Positions 1 through 8,365 of a DNA stretch of 64,000 bases are shown here, one piece after another. Origin of the DNA: Bin87 sp965204685 (GTDB lineage Bacteria; Chloroflexota; Dehalococcoidia; Lucifugimonadales; UBA3495). A program made the translations under genes and the position numbers. The notes under the pieces are model-generated. The model was not told the origin of the DNA, made no database searches, and worked only from the letters and a program-made list of their open reading frames with translations. The DNA lies in contig OZ242004.1 of the NCBI GenBank assembly GCA_965204685.1, positions 3,658,001-3,722,000 of the forward strand, written 5' to 3'. Positions within the stretch are counted from its first letter, which is position 1. Each line of letters opens with the position of its first letter.

Positions 1-1079
1 CCGACCACGGCGGGGGTGCGGCTGAAGTGCCAGAAGTCGCCGGAGACGGCGATGGTGCCGGCGAGGAAGTCGTCGACCTCGACCATGGCGCGGCGCTCCC
101 ACGGATGCGGGTCGGCGGCGGCCTGGGCGATGGTGTTGACCGGAGCAGCGACCACGTCGTGGTGGGTGAAGTGGGCGATGGCTTCCTGCATGGTCATGTT
201 AGCCATCAGTTCGCGCATGGCCTGGTTGACCAAATCACCGTTCCTACCGCGCTCGTGGCGGGTGGTGAACCGGGGGTCCTCCAGCCACTCGGGCTTGCCG
301 AGGGCGTTGCAGACGCGGTGCCAGTGATGCTGGTCGCCGGCGGAGATCAGGACCCAGCCGTCGGCGCAGGGGTAGGTGCCCGACGGCGGGGCGGCGGACT
401 CGCCGCGGCGGGGCTCGATGCCGGCGCCGTGGTAGGCCGTGATCGGGATCTCGGTGTAGCTATAGCCGGTGTCGGCGAGGCAGGCGTCGATGGTCTGGCC
501 GACGCCGGAGGACTCGCGCTCGTGCAGCGCGGCCAGGGTGCCGATGGCAGCGTGGAGCGCGGTGGTGCGGTCGATGATGGGGACGCCGGCGCGGATGGGC
601 GGCATACCCTCTTCGCCGGTAACCATGGCGATGCCGGACATGGTCTGGCCGATGGGGTCGTAGCCGATCTGCTCGCGGTAAGGGCCGAACTGACCGTAGG
701 CGGAGACGTTGACCATGATGATGCGGGGGTTCAGCTCATACAACACGTCGTAGCCGAACCCCATGACGTCGATGGTTCCGGGGCGGAAGTTCTGCAGGAA
801 GACATCTGAGACCTTGACCAACTTGCGGAGGACTTCCTTGCCATCCTCTTTACGGAGGTCGATGCTGAGGCTCTTCTTGCCGCTGTTGTACTGCACCCAG
901 TAGGCGGACTGCTTGCGGACCCACGGGGCGTGGTAGCGGGTCTCCTCGCCTCCCAGGCGTTCCACCTTGATGACTTCGGCGCCCAAACGGGCCAACACCT
1001 GGGCGCAGCGGGGGCCGGCCTGATGCCGACCGAGGTCGATGACACGTATTCCGTCCAGAGGGCCTTTAGCTTCCGGCAT
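1..1079 (-). CDS. CaiB/BaiF family CoA-transferase, 3' end cut by window
   Basis: Family III CoA-transferases move CoA between carboxylic acids in the cytoplasm. The minus-strand frame is open from an ATG at 1079 to the window edge (359 codons seen of the usual 390-420). It shows the family N-terminus (LDGIRVIDLG, then LGAEVIKVE near residue 35), the KSLSIDL strand, and SAYGQFGPYREQIGYDPIGQ, where the Asp of YDP is probably the family's catalytic residue. A GAGGAG ribosome site lies 9 bases before the ATG, which supports this start. The natural substrate cannot be read from sequence. The C-terminus is missing only because of the window boundary. A second CaiB gene lies at 39843-41093. Confidence 0.9.
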   Translation of the reverse strand, partial: MPEAKGPLDGIRVIDLGRHQAGPRCAQVLARLGAEVIKVERLGGEETRYHAPWVRKQSAYWVQYNSGKKSLSIDLRKEDGKEVLRKLVKVSDVFLQNFRPGTIDVMGFGYDVLYELNPRIIMVNVSAYGQFGPYREQIGYDPIGQTMSGIAMVTGEEGMPPIRAGVPIIDRTTALHAAIGTLAALHERESSGVGQTIDACLADTGYSYTEIPITAYHGAGIEPRRGESAAPPSGTYPCADGWVLISAGDQHHWHRVCNALGKPEWLEDPRFTTRHERGRNGDLVNQAMRELMANMTMQEAIAHFTHHDVVAAPVNTIAQAAADPHPWERRAMVEVDDFLAGTIAVSGDFWHFSRTPAVV

Positions 1080-1241
1080 GACAGATTCTCCTCAATCGAA
1101 TGCGTAAATCAGGATCACGAATGAAGTTGCGCCATTCTACGCCGGGAGGCCGGGTTGGGCAAGCAAGGCACGTTTGGGCAACTGGTTAGAGTTGCGAGAC
1201 GCCGGGTCAACCCAAGGGGGTGGAGCAGTAACCAGGGACGA

Positions 1242-2414
1242 TCAGCGATGGCGGGCGCGCGGGTGTTCCATCTGCGACGCGGCTTCGGGCGTCATGCCGG
1301 CGAACCGCTCCGGACGGTAGGGGCGGAGCACTGCGTCGGCGCGGGCGCCGTCGCAGATCTCCAGGGCGGCAAGTTGGCTCAGGGCCGGGGCCAGCGTGAC
1401 CCCGCTGTGGGTGAGGGCAACGTAGAGGTTGGGAGCCTCGGGAGCGAACCCCATGACCGGATAGCCGTCCAGCGGCATGGGACGCCAGCCCACCGGAACG
1501 GGGATCGCTGAAGCGCCCTTCAACCCGGGCAGGTGCTGGCAGGCGCGGGCCAACAGGTCGTCGGCATGGGCCTGGGTGTCGTCCTCAGCGAGGCTTTCCT
1601 GGTCGCCCTCACCGATCATCAGGCGGCCGTCGGGGCATTGCCTGAGGTGGATCTCGCGGCGGCCGTCTTCCAGAGGAGGCGCGTACACCACGGGGACGTT
1701 GTGCAGCAGGAGGGGCATGGGGGTGGAGCGGATGACTACGCCCGGGCTCTCGGCCTGGGGCACGTTGACGCCGGCCATGCTGGCCACGGCGGTGGTGGCG
1801 GTGCCGGCAGCGACGACAACCAGGTCCGCGTCGATGTCGCCGGTGGTGGTTTGGACCGTGCTGACGCGATCACTGGAGTCCTGGCGCAGTCCCTTGACTG
1901 CAACGCCAGTGATTATCGAGGCTTCAAGTTCGCGGAGGCGGTTGACGCAGGCGTCGACGACCAGCTGCGGCTCCACCTGGCCCTCGCTCTCGTTGTAGTC
2001 AGCGGCGGTGACAGGGCCGATGTGCAGAGCGGGTTCGAGTTCCTGCAATTCTTCGCGGGAGACCAGGCGGCTGGGATAACCCCACGACTGAAGCTGTTCC
2101 ACGCGGGCGACCAGGGTCTTGGCGGCCTCGGCGTCGTTTTCCCAGGACACCTTGCCGCCCCAGCGGAGGCCAACGTCTTCGCCCAGGGCATCGGCGAACC
2201 TGGGCCACATTTCCAGCGAACGGCGGTTCAGGTTGTGGTAGCCGACCGGTTCTTTGGCGCCGGCGTTGATCCAGGCGAAGCTGTGGCTGGATGCACCTAA
2301 CCCCGGCTGATCTCGGTCGATCAGCGTAACGCGGGCGCCGCGGGCGGCGATGCGCCAGGCGATGGACGCGCCGACGATGCCGGCGCCGATAACGACGACG
2401 TGCCTAGCATCCAT
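1242..2414 (-). CDS. FAD-dependent oxidoreductase (DAO family)
   Basis: A 390-residue glycine/D-amino-acid-oxidase-type flavoprotein. The N-terminus is a Rossmann FAD site, VVVIGAGIVGASIAW, followed by the acidic ribose-binding end LIDRD. Near the C-terminus, GYPVMGFAPEAPNLYVALTH is the second FAD-contacting segment of the DAO fold. It probably oxidises an amine or amino acid and makes imine and H2O2, but the substrate is unknown. The reading frame is open further upstream, but the ATG at 2414 is preferred. It has an AGGAGG site inside the end of the upstream MoxR gene, whose stop is only one base away, so the two genes are probably translationally coupled. Confidence 0.85.
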   Translation of the reverse strand: MDARHVVVIGAGIVGASIAWRIAARGARVTLIDRDQPGLGASSHSFAWINAGAKEPVGYHNLNRRSLEMWPRFADALGEDVGLRWGGKVSWENDAEAAKTLVARVEQLQSWGYPSRLVSREELQELEPALHIGPVTAADYNESEGQVEPQLVVDACVNRLRELEASIITGVAVKGLRQDSSDRVSTVQTTTGDIDADLVVVAAGTATTAVASMAGVNVPQAESPGVVIRSTPMPLLLHNVPVVYAPPLEDGRREIHLRQCPDGRLMIGEGDQESLAEDDTQAHADDLLARACQHLPGLKGASAIPVPVGWRPMPLDGYPVMGFAPEAPNLYVALTHSGVTLAPALSQLAALEICDGARADAVLRPYRPERFAGMTPEAASQMEHPRARHR

Positions 2415-2415
2415 G

Positions 2416-3387
2416 CTAGCCCCTCCTTCCGCCGCGGCGGGGGCCACGGTTGCGGGAGCGCTCCAGGAGGGCACGGGCGGGCTCGCCGCGCACGGCCTCG
2501 ATGTCGTCCTGGTACTTGAGCATGATGCCCAGCGTGTCGTCGATGACTTCGGGTTCCAGCTCGCGCATGTTCAAAGCCATGAGAGCGGAGGTCCAGTCCA
2601 GGGTCTCGGAGACGCCGGGGATCTTATAGAGCTCGGTTTCCCGCAACTCCTGGATGAACCCGGTGACCTGCTGGGCCAACTGGCGGGGAGCATCCGGCAG
2701 GCGCGCGGTGACGATCTGAAGTTCCTTCTGGTAATCGGGGTAATCGACCCAGTAGTAGAGGCAGCGGCGCTTGAGGGCGTCGTGGACCTCGCGGGTGCGG
2801 TTGGAGGTGATGACGACGACGGGCGGGAAGGCGGCGTGAAAAGTGCCCAGTTCGGGGATGGTGATCTGGTAGTCAGCGAGGAGCTCCAGGAGGAACCCTT
2901 CAAACTCCTCGTCGGCCCGGTCGAGCTCGTCGATGAGGAGCACCGGGGCGCGATCGCGGCTCTCGTCGATGGCTTCCAAAAGGGGGCGCTTGATCAGGAA
3001 CTGCTGACTGAACAGATCTACGGCGGCGGCGTCACCGCTGCCGGCCTCGCGTCGGGCTTCCATCAAGCGGATTTCGAGGAGTTGGCGGGTGTGGTTCCAC
3101 TCGTAGACGGCGTGGTTGATGTCGAGGCCCTCGTAGCACTGCAGCCGGATCAGGTCGGTGCCGAGGCCGGCAGCCAGGGCGCGGGCGATTTCGGTCTTGC
3201 CGACGCCGGCCTCGCCTTCAAGGAACAGGGGGCGGCGCAGTTTCAGCGCGAGGAAAATGGCGATGGCCAAGCCCCGGTCCGTGACGTAGGCCTGGTCGCG
3301 GAGCAGACCCTGGACATCCTCAACGGAGGCGGGGGCCGTCACCAATGCCGGGCCCGGTTGGTTATGTTCAGTATGAACGGCAGTCAA
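2416..3387 (-). CDS. MoxR family AAA+ ATPase
   Basis: A 323-residue AAA+ ATPase with Walker A GEAGVGKTEIA near residue 56, Walker B LLIDELDRADEEFEG near 145, and sensor 1 VITSNRTRE. MoxR ATPases act as chaperones that mature metalloenzymes or complexes, usually with a VWA-domain partner. No VWA gene is adjacent here. Instead the gene is followed after one base by a DAO flavoenzyme. The start is TTG at 3387 with GGAG eight bases upstream. The C-terminus is short and Arg/Gly-rich (RNRGPRRGGRRG). Confidence 0.88.
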   Translation of the reverse strand: MTAVHTEHNQPGPALVTAPASVEDVQGLLRDQAYVTDRGLAIAIFLALKLRRPLFLEGEAGVGKTEIARALAAGLGTDLIRLQCYEGLDINHAVYEWNHTRQLLEIRLMEARREAGSGDAAAVDLFSQQFLIKRPLLEAIDESRDRAPVLLIDELDRADEEFEGFLLELLADYQITIPELGTFHAAFPPVVVITSNRTREVHDALKRRCLYYWVDYPDYQKELQIVTARLPDAPRQLAQQVTGFIQELRETELYKIPGVSETLDWTSALMALNMRELEPEVIDDTLGIMLKYQDDIEAVRGEPARALLERSRNRGPRRGGRRG

Positions 3388-3441
3388 GGGAAAACTCCAT
3401 TGGGCAAGATAAGCGCGGGGGCATTGTAACCCGTTTATGCG

Positions 3442-4629
3442 TCAGGCGCGCCGCAATTGCTGCCACCGGCGATAGGTGGCAACCCGCCATAGCCACTCCG
3501 CCGGGCCAAAGCGGAAGCGATTGAGCCACGCCGACGACCACCACAGCTGTAAAGCCCACACCGCCAGCACGAACAGCAGGATCCCGGCACGGTTGATTGC
3601 AAAGTCGTCCAGCAGAACGGAAAGTATGATAATACCCAGGATGGTCTGCGCCAGATAGTTGGTCAACGCCATCCTGCCGGCGGCTCGCAGGCGCCTTTTC
3701 AGCCAATTGTCCGCCCCCCGGTTCCAGAGGATCAGTACGCTCATATAGCCCAGGGCGGCAGGGATGGCTCCCAGGTTGTTGGCCGTGTTTCCGGTGAAGG
3801 CGACCTCCCCGGAAAATCCGTTCACCGCTACAAAGACGACGCCCAAAGCGGCGAGGGGCAGGCCGACGCAGATGCCAGCGATAGCCACCCGGCGATAAAT
3901 CGACGGCGGCAGGTCCCCGTGCATAAACCGCAGTCGGTACAGTCCGGCGCCGAGCAGAATCATCCCCAGCGCCCGCAAGAAGTAGTTGAAAAGCAGCCCC
4001 AGGCCGATGGCTTCCTCGATGTCCGCCCCCGGTTTGGTCCAGATTCCAACCAGTGGAGCGTCGGTTGCGTCGGCGATGTACTGCAACAGGAAATCGTTGG
4101 CGATGGGCAGCAGATAAACGGCGACGCCGGCGACGATGAGGACCCGGGGCGGACACTTCCGCAGGGCCAGCAGAATCACAGAGCACAGGGCATAAACCAT
4201 CAGCACGTCGCCGTCCCAAAGCAGGGAATGCAGCAAGCCGATGGCCAACAGCAGGGCATTGCGCCAGAGGTTCAACCATATAGGCCGCCCGCCCCGACTT
4301 TCCGCGCGCTCGATGAACAGCATCACGCCGGCGCCGAACAGCAGGGAGAACAGCCCCATGAACTTCTGGTCAATGAAAATCTCTCCGAAGATGCCCACTG
4401 CCCAATCCAGCCAGGTCTCCGAGCCGCCGGCGCTGAGGTTCAAGTAGGGAACCAACCCGTATCTGAAGCTAACGGCGTTCATCAGCAGGATGCCCAAGAC
4501 CCCGGCGCCGCGGATCAGGTCGAGGCCGGTTATTCTCCCGCCTTCAGCGATGGGACCGGATTGGGAGGGGGCCGCGGCAGGAGCGGTGACGCCGGATCTA
4601 TCGCCGACGGGGTCAGGACCGTGGGCCAT
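3442..4629 (-). CDS. DUF418 (YeiB-like) membrane protein
   Basis: A 395-residue integral membrane protein with about ten hydrophobic segments. The N-terminal signature ITGLDLIRGAGVLGILLMNA and the C-terminal FRFGPAEWLWRVATY are typical of the DUF418/YeiB family, which is related to acyltransferase-3-like membrane proteins. Function is not established for the family, and a transport or acyl-transfer role is only a guess. It follows the NTP pyrophosphatase gene with a 10-base gap, so it is likely cotranscribed with it. Confidence 0.8.
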   Translation of the reverse strand: MAHGPDPVGDRSGVTAPAAAPSQSGPIAEGGRITGLDLIRGAGVLGILLMNAVSFRYGLVPYLNLSAGGSETWLDWAVGIFGEIFIDQKFMGLFSLLFGAGVMLFIERAESRGGRPIWLNLWRNALLLAIGLLHSLLWDGDVLMVYALCSVILLALRKCPPRVLIVAGVAVYLLPIANDFLLQYIADATDAPLVGIWTKPGADIEEAIGLGLLFNYFLRALGMILLGAGLYRLRFMHGDLPPSIYRRVAIAGICVGLPLAALGVVFVAVNGFSGEVAFTGNTANNLGAIPAALGYMSVLILWNRGADNWLKRRLRAAGRMALTNYLAQTILGIIILSVLLDDFAINRAGILLFVLAVWALQLWWSSAWLNRFRFGPAEWLWRVATYRRWQQLRRA

Positions 4630-4639
4630 GGCAGCCAGG

Positions 4640-5284
4640 CTATCCCGGCCAGCTCGTCATAAACTCCCGCACCATCCCGCGCAGGGTCTGCCAGTGATCG
4701 CCCAAATCGGCGCGTTCGGCTTCCGTCAGACGGTCGTAGGTGCGGCCGAACTCGGGGAAGTACCAGAGGGGGAAGACCCAGAAGCCGTCGCCGTCGGTAT
4801 CGCCGCCGCGCTGGGCCGGAGTGTCGACGATGCGGCCGGTAGCGCCGGATACTTCCCACGACGCGACCGTCTTACCTCCGTCGGCAATGGCCAGGGCTTC
4901 GACAAAGGCGGCGCGGCGCTGTTCGCCGGTGAACGGTTGCATCAGGTCCAGGAGGCGGCGCTGGCGTTCGGCGTCGTCGGCAGCCGGGCCGGCGAAGCGG
5001 TGGGTGTGCCGGCTCTCCCAGTTTGCGCCCAGGACCGGAACCAACAGGCCGCCGTCGCTGGCGATGGCCGGCATTCCGGCGACCCGCGACCACTCCTCGG
5101 CCTTGGCCCGGGCGATGGCCTCGTGGGTGTCGCCGCTCTCGTCAGGGTCGGCGCTCACGCCCAGATCGGCGGGCGCGACGGCCCGGACCGGCGCATCCTC
5201 CAGGAGCCAGGCCAGCATACGCTGCTTGTCGCGGTTGCCCGTGGCCAGCAGTATGTCGGGAACGGGCACCTGGGCAACCTGCAA
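4640..5284 (-). CDS. Non-canonical purine NTP pyrophosphatase, RdgB/HAM1-like
   Basis: Ham1/RdgB enzymes hydrolyse dITP, ITP and XTP to monophosphates to keep deaminated bases out of nucleic acids. The 214-residue product has the substrate-binding start ILLATGNRDKQRML, the helix HEAIARAKAEEWS, and IASDGGL in place of the usual SDDSGL metal-binding loop. Further on, GDTDGDGFWVFPLWYFPEFGRTYDRL matches the C-terminal region that usually reads GYDPIFxPxG. The substituted loop makes it a divergent member. The start is TTG at 5284, and a GTG at 5269 is an alternative. Confidence 0.72.
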   Translation of the reverse strand: MQVAQVPVPDILLATGNRDKQRMLAWLLEDAPVRAVAPADLGVSADPDESGDTHEAIARAKAEEWSRVAGMPAIASDGGLLVPVLGANWESRHTHRFAGPAADDAERQRRLLDLMQPFTGEQRRAAFVEALAIADGGKTVASWEVSGATGRIVDTPAQRGGDTDGDGFWVFPLWYFPEFGRTYDRLTEAERADLGDHWQTLRGMVREFMTSWPG

Positions 5285-5311
5285 GGGGAGCTCGGCAAAG
5301 GGAGTCCGGGA

Positions 5312-5716
5312 TCAGGAACCGCGCACGGTGACGTTGATGGGCAGGCGGGCGACTTCCGCGCCGTCGATGGCGACGTGGAAGGCATGGGGGCCGCCCTGGA
5401 TGAAGGTGACCCCATTGACCTCGGCGATGATCCGAGCGGTGGCGTCCACAACACCGTCGCGTACCGGAAGAGTGATGTTTTGCTCAATCGGCGGGACGGC
5501 GTCGCGGGCGTCCGGGGTCAGCAGGCGGATCACCATGCGCTTGTCGCCGGCTTCCACCACGGAATAGCGCATGACGCAAACCACCACGAACCGGGGATGG
5601 GTCATGGGCAGGGAACCGCCGGACACGCCGTCGATACCGACGCCCAGGGCGTGCAGCTTGCCCCGGTCCTCCAGGGCGGAGTCACACAGGAAAGCGAGAT
5701 CGGTGGTCATACGCAA
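5312..5716 (-). CDS. DUF6941-like protein of unknown function
   Basis: A roughly 134-residue beta-rich soluble protein. The N-terminus TTDLAFLCDSALEDRGKLHA followed by LGVG resembles the DUF6941 family, small proteins that start with ALLCDxA...GKLxxLG. No catalytic motif is visible. Start is uncertain: TTG at 5716 or ATG at 5710, neither with a strong ribosome site. It lies between the MFS transporter and the NTP pyrophosphatase, all on the minus strand. Confidence 0.6.
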   Translation of the reverse strand: MRMTTDLAFLCDSALEDRGKLHALGVGIDGVSGGSLPMTHPRFVVVCVMRYSVVEAGDKRMVIRLLTPDARDAVPPIEQNITLPVRDGVVDATARIIAEVNGVTFIQGGPHAFHVAIDGAEVARLPINVTVRGS

Positions 5717-5745
5717 CTGGATCCCGGCTCAAGGCCGGAGTGACG
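5717..5745. repeat. Short palindromic repeat (CCGGCT...GCCGGA type)
   Basis: The sequence CTGGATCCCGGCT followed by GCCGGAGTGACGG forms an imperfect hairpin and matches, with few changes, the unit at 54749-54774 (CTGGATTCCGGCT / GCCGGAATGACGG). It lies just upstream of the DUF6941-like gene start. Confidence 0.5.
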
Positions 5746-5765
5746 GCAGATGCGGGCGCGTCCGG

Positions 5766-7172
5766 CTAGTTGCCGTCGCCGCCGGCGCTGCCGAAGGCCA
5801 CACCGGTGGCGGCGGCGGCCGGGGGCACGATAGCCGGCGCGGCATTGGCGGTGGGCGTGCGCGCTTCGGGAGGCAATTGGTCCTCCCAATCCGGTATCAA
5901 CTGCCGCTTGGTGGTTTCCAGGGTCATGATGATAACCACGCCGATACTACTGAACGCCATCGAGAGGATGAAAGCCGGGGTATAGCCGATGAAATGGATG
6001 ATTAAGCCGGCCAAGGGCGTGGAGATGCAGTGCCCCATCATGGCGCCGGAGATCTGGAATCCATACACAGTGGCGACAGGACCAGTGCCAAAATACTGCC
6101 GGTTTACCACGGGATATGCCGACATCTCGCCACCGAACCCCAAACCAAACACGCAGGCGAAAAGGTAGAACGCCCAGACGTCGCCGGAGAAGAGCAGAAT
6201 GACCACCGAACCAGCCTGTATGGCGAGAGCTGCGGACATGATCAGCTTGCCGCCGATGCGCTCGGTGATAATCGGAACCATGAAGCGACCAGCGATACTA
6301 AAAACGTTGATCAACGTTAGGATCACGGCTGCGGTGGTGAACTCGATGCCACGGGTAACGGCGAAGTCCACCACGAAGATCAAAATGATGCCGTGGCCAG
6401 CACACCCCATGCCGTGGATTACGGGCAAGTTCCAGAATGCCCGGGTGTGCTTCATCTGGCGCTGGAACACCCTGAGCCGGAGCCTGGCTGCTTCCGGGCT
6501 GAACGCAACGGAGGGCGGGTCGCTGGAAGAAGCGCCGTACGCCAACAGCCCTTTTTCGGCCGGGTGGTTGCGGAAAAATGGCATCAGACCGAGGGTCAAT
6601 CCGCCGCCCACCAAGCCGATAACGACGAAAGTGGCGGTCCACCCAAAATTGACCAGCAACAGGGAATAGACGGGCGCCAGAACTGCCGCTCCAACGCCGC
6701 CAGCGGCCCACATGAGGCCGATGCCGAGCCCCAGACGACGCTTGAACCAGGGATTTACGGCGGCCATCAACGGGACCATGGCAATTGAAGAAGTGAGCGC
6801 CAGCATGATGCTGTAAACGATGAAGAACTGCCAGACCTGAGTGATAAACCCGATGAGAACCATGCTGCCGCCGAACAGGATCCCGCCGGCCATCAGCAGC
6901 TTACGCGCACCGAGAATGTCGCCAAACCTGCCGCTAAAGGGCGAGGTCAACGCGCCAATCAAATAGTAACCACCCAGTGCCAAGCTGATGATCCAAGACG
7001 ACCATCCAAAGCGGCCGCCTTCATCCAGGGGCGTGCGCAGTTCGGGGACCATGATGCCGGCCGACATCGAGATAGACTGGCCGAAGATCTGGACCACCGC
7101 AAGGATCGCGATGATTATCCAGGCGTAGTGAAATCCGCCGTCGGATCGGCGAACGCGGTCAGGTGTGGCCAT
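5766..7172 (-). CDS. MFS transporter, possibly oxalate/formate-antiporter-like
   Basis: A 468-residue protein with 12 hydrophobic segments in two sets of six, separated by a charged loop (about residues 205-245, ending in RLRVFQRQMKHTRAFW). Segment 1 begins FHYAWIIIAILAVVQIFGQS. The loop between segments 2 and 3 carries SPFSGRFGDILGARKLL, the MFS signature GxxxDRxGxR in variant form. It probably moves a small carboxylate across the inner membrane. The substrate is not readable. The C-terminus ends in an Ala/Pro/Gly-rich tail. It is preceded by a small membrane-protein gene after 36 bases. Confidence 0.85.
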   Translation of the reverse strand: MATPDRVRRSDGGFHYAWIIIAILAVVQIFGQSISMSAGIMVPELRTPLDEGGRFGWSSWIISLALGGYYLIGALTSPFSGRFGDILGARKLLMAGGILFGGSMVLIGFITQVWQFFIVYSIMLALTSSIAMVPLMAAVNPWFKRRLGLGIGLMWAAGGVGAAVLAPVYSLLLVNFGWTATFVVIGLVGGGLTLGLMPFFRNHPAEKGLLAYGASSSDPPSVAFSPEAARLRLRVFQRQMKHTRAFWNLPVIHGMGCAGHGIILIFVVDFAVTRGIEFTTAAVILTLINVFSIAGRFMVPIITERIGGKLIMSAALAIQAGSVVILLFSGDVWAFYLFACVFGLGFGGEMSAYPVVNRQYFGTGPVATVYGFQISGAMMGHCISTPLAGLIIHFIGYTPAFILSMAFSSIGVVIIMTLETTKRQLIPDWEDQLPPEARTPTANAAPAIVPPAAAATGVAFGSAGGDGN

Positions 7173-7208
7173 TCAGAGGAAACTCCTGTAAGGAGGGATG
7201 CCTTCCGG

Positions 7209-7499
7209 TCAGTGCAGCGGGCAGGCGCCGAGCAAGGCTTTGCCCCACCAGGTCTCGGAGGCGGGAGTAGCGGAAGCCAGACGGGGCACGGTATCGGGGT
7301 CGGCGCCAGCGGGAACGGAGCCGGACTGATAAGGGCTGCCAGCGAAGCCCGAGGTCGCGGAGTTGGCCAAGCTGGCGAAGCCGGCATCGCCGGAGGCAGC
7401 GACCGCCCACGCGCCGAAGAAAATGATCAGCACGATGGTCACCACCATCGCGCCGACGGAGGTCAAGAGGGCGAAGTTGCGCCTAGCGTACCCGACCAT
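7209..7499 (-). CDS. Small single-span membrane protein, unknown
   Basis: A 96-residue product with one clear transmembrane segment near residues 13-35 (SVGAMVVTIVLIIFFGAWAV) and a Ser/Ala/Pro-rich soluble remainder. I do not recognise a family. It lies 36 bases before the MFS gene on the same strand, so it may be an accessory or leader gene of that transporter. A GGAGGAG stretch is 14 bases before the ATG, farther than usual. Confidence 0.5.
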   Translation of the reverse strand: MVGYARRNFALLTSVGAMVVTIVLIIFFGAWAVAASGDAGFASLANSATSGFAGSPYQSGSVPAGADPDTVPRLASATPASETWWGKALLGACPLH

Positions 7500-7531
7500 A
7501 GGGGGCTATTTTACTCCTCCGGCGGCGGGGA

Positions 7532-7612
7532 CGCCAATGTTCAGTTGGGCATAGATGGACAGGATGAACGGGATTTCCAGATGCAAGGGATGCCCGGATT
7601 CCGGTGAAATAT
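7532..7612. repeat. Dispersed repeat family 2, copy A
   Basis: The segment CGCCAATGTTCAGTTGGGCAT is repeated almost exactly at 8182-8202. The following part (ATGGACAGGATGAACGGGAT, then AGATGCAAGGG and GGATTCCGG) is repeated at 54696-54775. This gives a three-locus non-coding repeat family that abuts the family 1 units beginning at 7613. Confidence 0.65.
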
Positions 7613-7702
7613 CGTCAGAATCAGGATTAGCCGGATTTTAGGATTAGCCGGATTGAGTTGGCGGTGGCGAGGATGACAACGATCCTGAAAATCCTCACAT
7701 AT
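7613..7702. repeat. Family 1 palindromic repeat, truncated unit
   Basis: It begins CGTCAGAATCAGGATT, the family terminus, then GCCGGATTGAGTTGGCGGTG, and stops at AATCCTCACATAT, where a second full unit starts. It therefore looks like a tandem duplication whose first unit has lost its right end. The core GGATTGAGTTGGCGGTGGCG is shared with the next unit and, more loosely, with 57472-57587. Confidence 0.75.
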
Positions 7703-7812
7703 CGTCAGAATCAGGATTTGCCGGATTTTGGGATTAGCCGGATTGAGTTGGCGGTCGCGAGGATGGTAACAATCCTGAAAATCCTTTAATCCCGTAAATC
7801 CTGATTCTGACA
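7703..7812. repeat. Family 1 palindromic repeat, complete unit
   Basis: The unit runs from CGTCAGAATCAGGATT to AATCCTGATTCTGACA and these ends are inverted repeats of each other. Many internal (G/C)GGATT and AATCC(T/G) words extend the pairing, so the transcript could fold into a long hairpin. It is tandem to the truncated unit just before it. The following stretch 7813-7987 holds no gene that I can support. Confidence 0.78.
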
Positions 7813-7987
7813 ACTTCCTGTCGCAAAGGGGGTACGCATGAGCTGGTCCTGTGCTTGACGCCAACTGCGATGTTGGCTACGCTGATTTTAATGTTGCTCA
7901 CCCTTCCCCGGCCTGCGAAGAGCGGAGGAATTGGTGAGCGTTATTTTTCGATTTGCCTCTTGCCTATCTACGCCCGACGACCAGCGG

Positions 7988-8180
7988 TCAAAGAACGACT
8001 ACCGTTTCCGTGTCGCCGGCTTGCAGGGCGCTCATGTAGCGGAGGATGAGGTCTTTGGTGAGGTAGCGGCCGTGGTCCCGCTGGTCGTTGCGGCGGGTGA
8101 TGGGGAAGGAGTCCATGACGTAGGCGGCGTCATCCCGGTCCAAGCGGGCGCGCAGGTGGCGGCGCTGCTCCACCGCCGGT
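7988..8180 (-). pseudogene. C-terminal remnant of a restriction-modification-type protein
   Basis: Read on the minus strand from about 8180, the frame gives DRDDAAYVMDSFPITRRND, then GRYLTKDLILRYMSAL, and a TGA at 7988-7990. The order (D)AxYxxxTFPxxRRxDxxxxGxYxTKxLIL is what I associate with the extreme C-terminus of large Eco57I/PglX-type DNA methylase or restriction proteins. There is no proper start, and the upstream side runs straight into a repeat, so only about 60 codons survive. The family assignment is from memory of the motif and is moderately uncertain. Confidence 0.42.
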
Positions 8181-8181
8181 G

Positions 8182-8226
8182 CGCCAATGTTCAGTTTGGC
8201 ATGGATCGACAGGATCGACGGGGTCC
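8182..8226. repeat. Dispersed repeat family 2, copy B
   Basis: About 45 bases match copy A (CGCCAATGTTCAGTTTGGCAT, then GGATCGACAGGATCGACGGG). It cuts off the restriction-modification remnant on its upstream side, which suggests that the repeat arrival or a recombination between copies A and B trimmed that gene. Confidence 0.6.
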
Positions 8227-8365
8227 GGCAGTTGGGAGTTTTTGGTTATGACATTTGTAGATCTCAAGGGTAGCGGGCCGGCAATGATGTGCAGTGTGGC
8301 TTGATGACATCAACCTGTTGCAGCGGTTTTGGCGGCGATGATAGGCTGACTGTGGAGGTTCCTCA

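Noticed and set aside
27..809. Long plus-strand frame of 260 codons
   Set aside because: It lies opposite the CaiB/BaiF gene, whose minus-strand frame shows clear family motifs. The plus frame has low-complexity Gly/Ala/Asp content typical of GC-rich antisense shadows.
3368..4279. 303-codon minus-strand frame
   Set aside because: Overlaps the DUF418 gene in another frame. Its sequence is Arg/Gly/Pro-rich without a motif.
7613..7812. Two adjacent similar units as a CRISPR-like array
   Set aside because: Units are 90-110 bp, palindromic throughout and without unique spacers; they are tandem copies of the dispersed repeat.
7541..7864. 107-codon minus-strand frame across the repeats
   Set aside because: The translated sequence only reflects repeat words (NPANPKIR repeated) and is not a protein gene.
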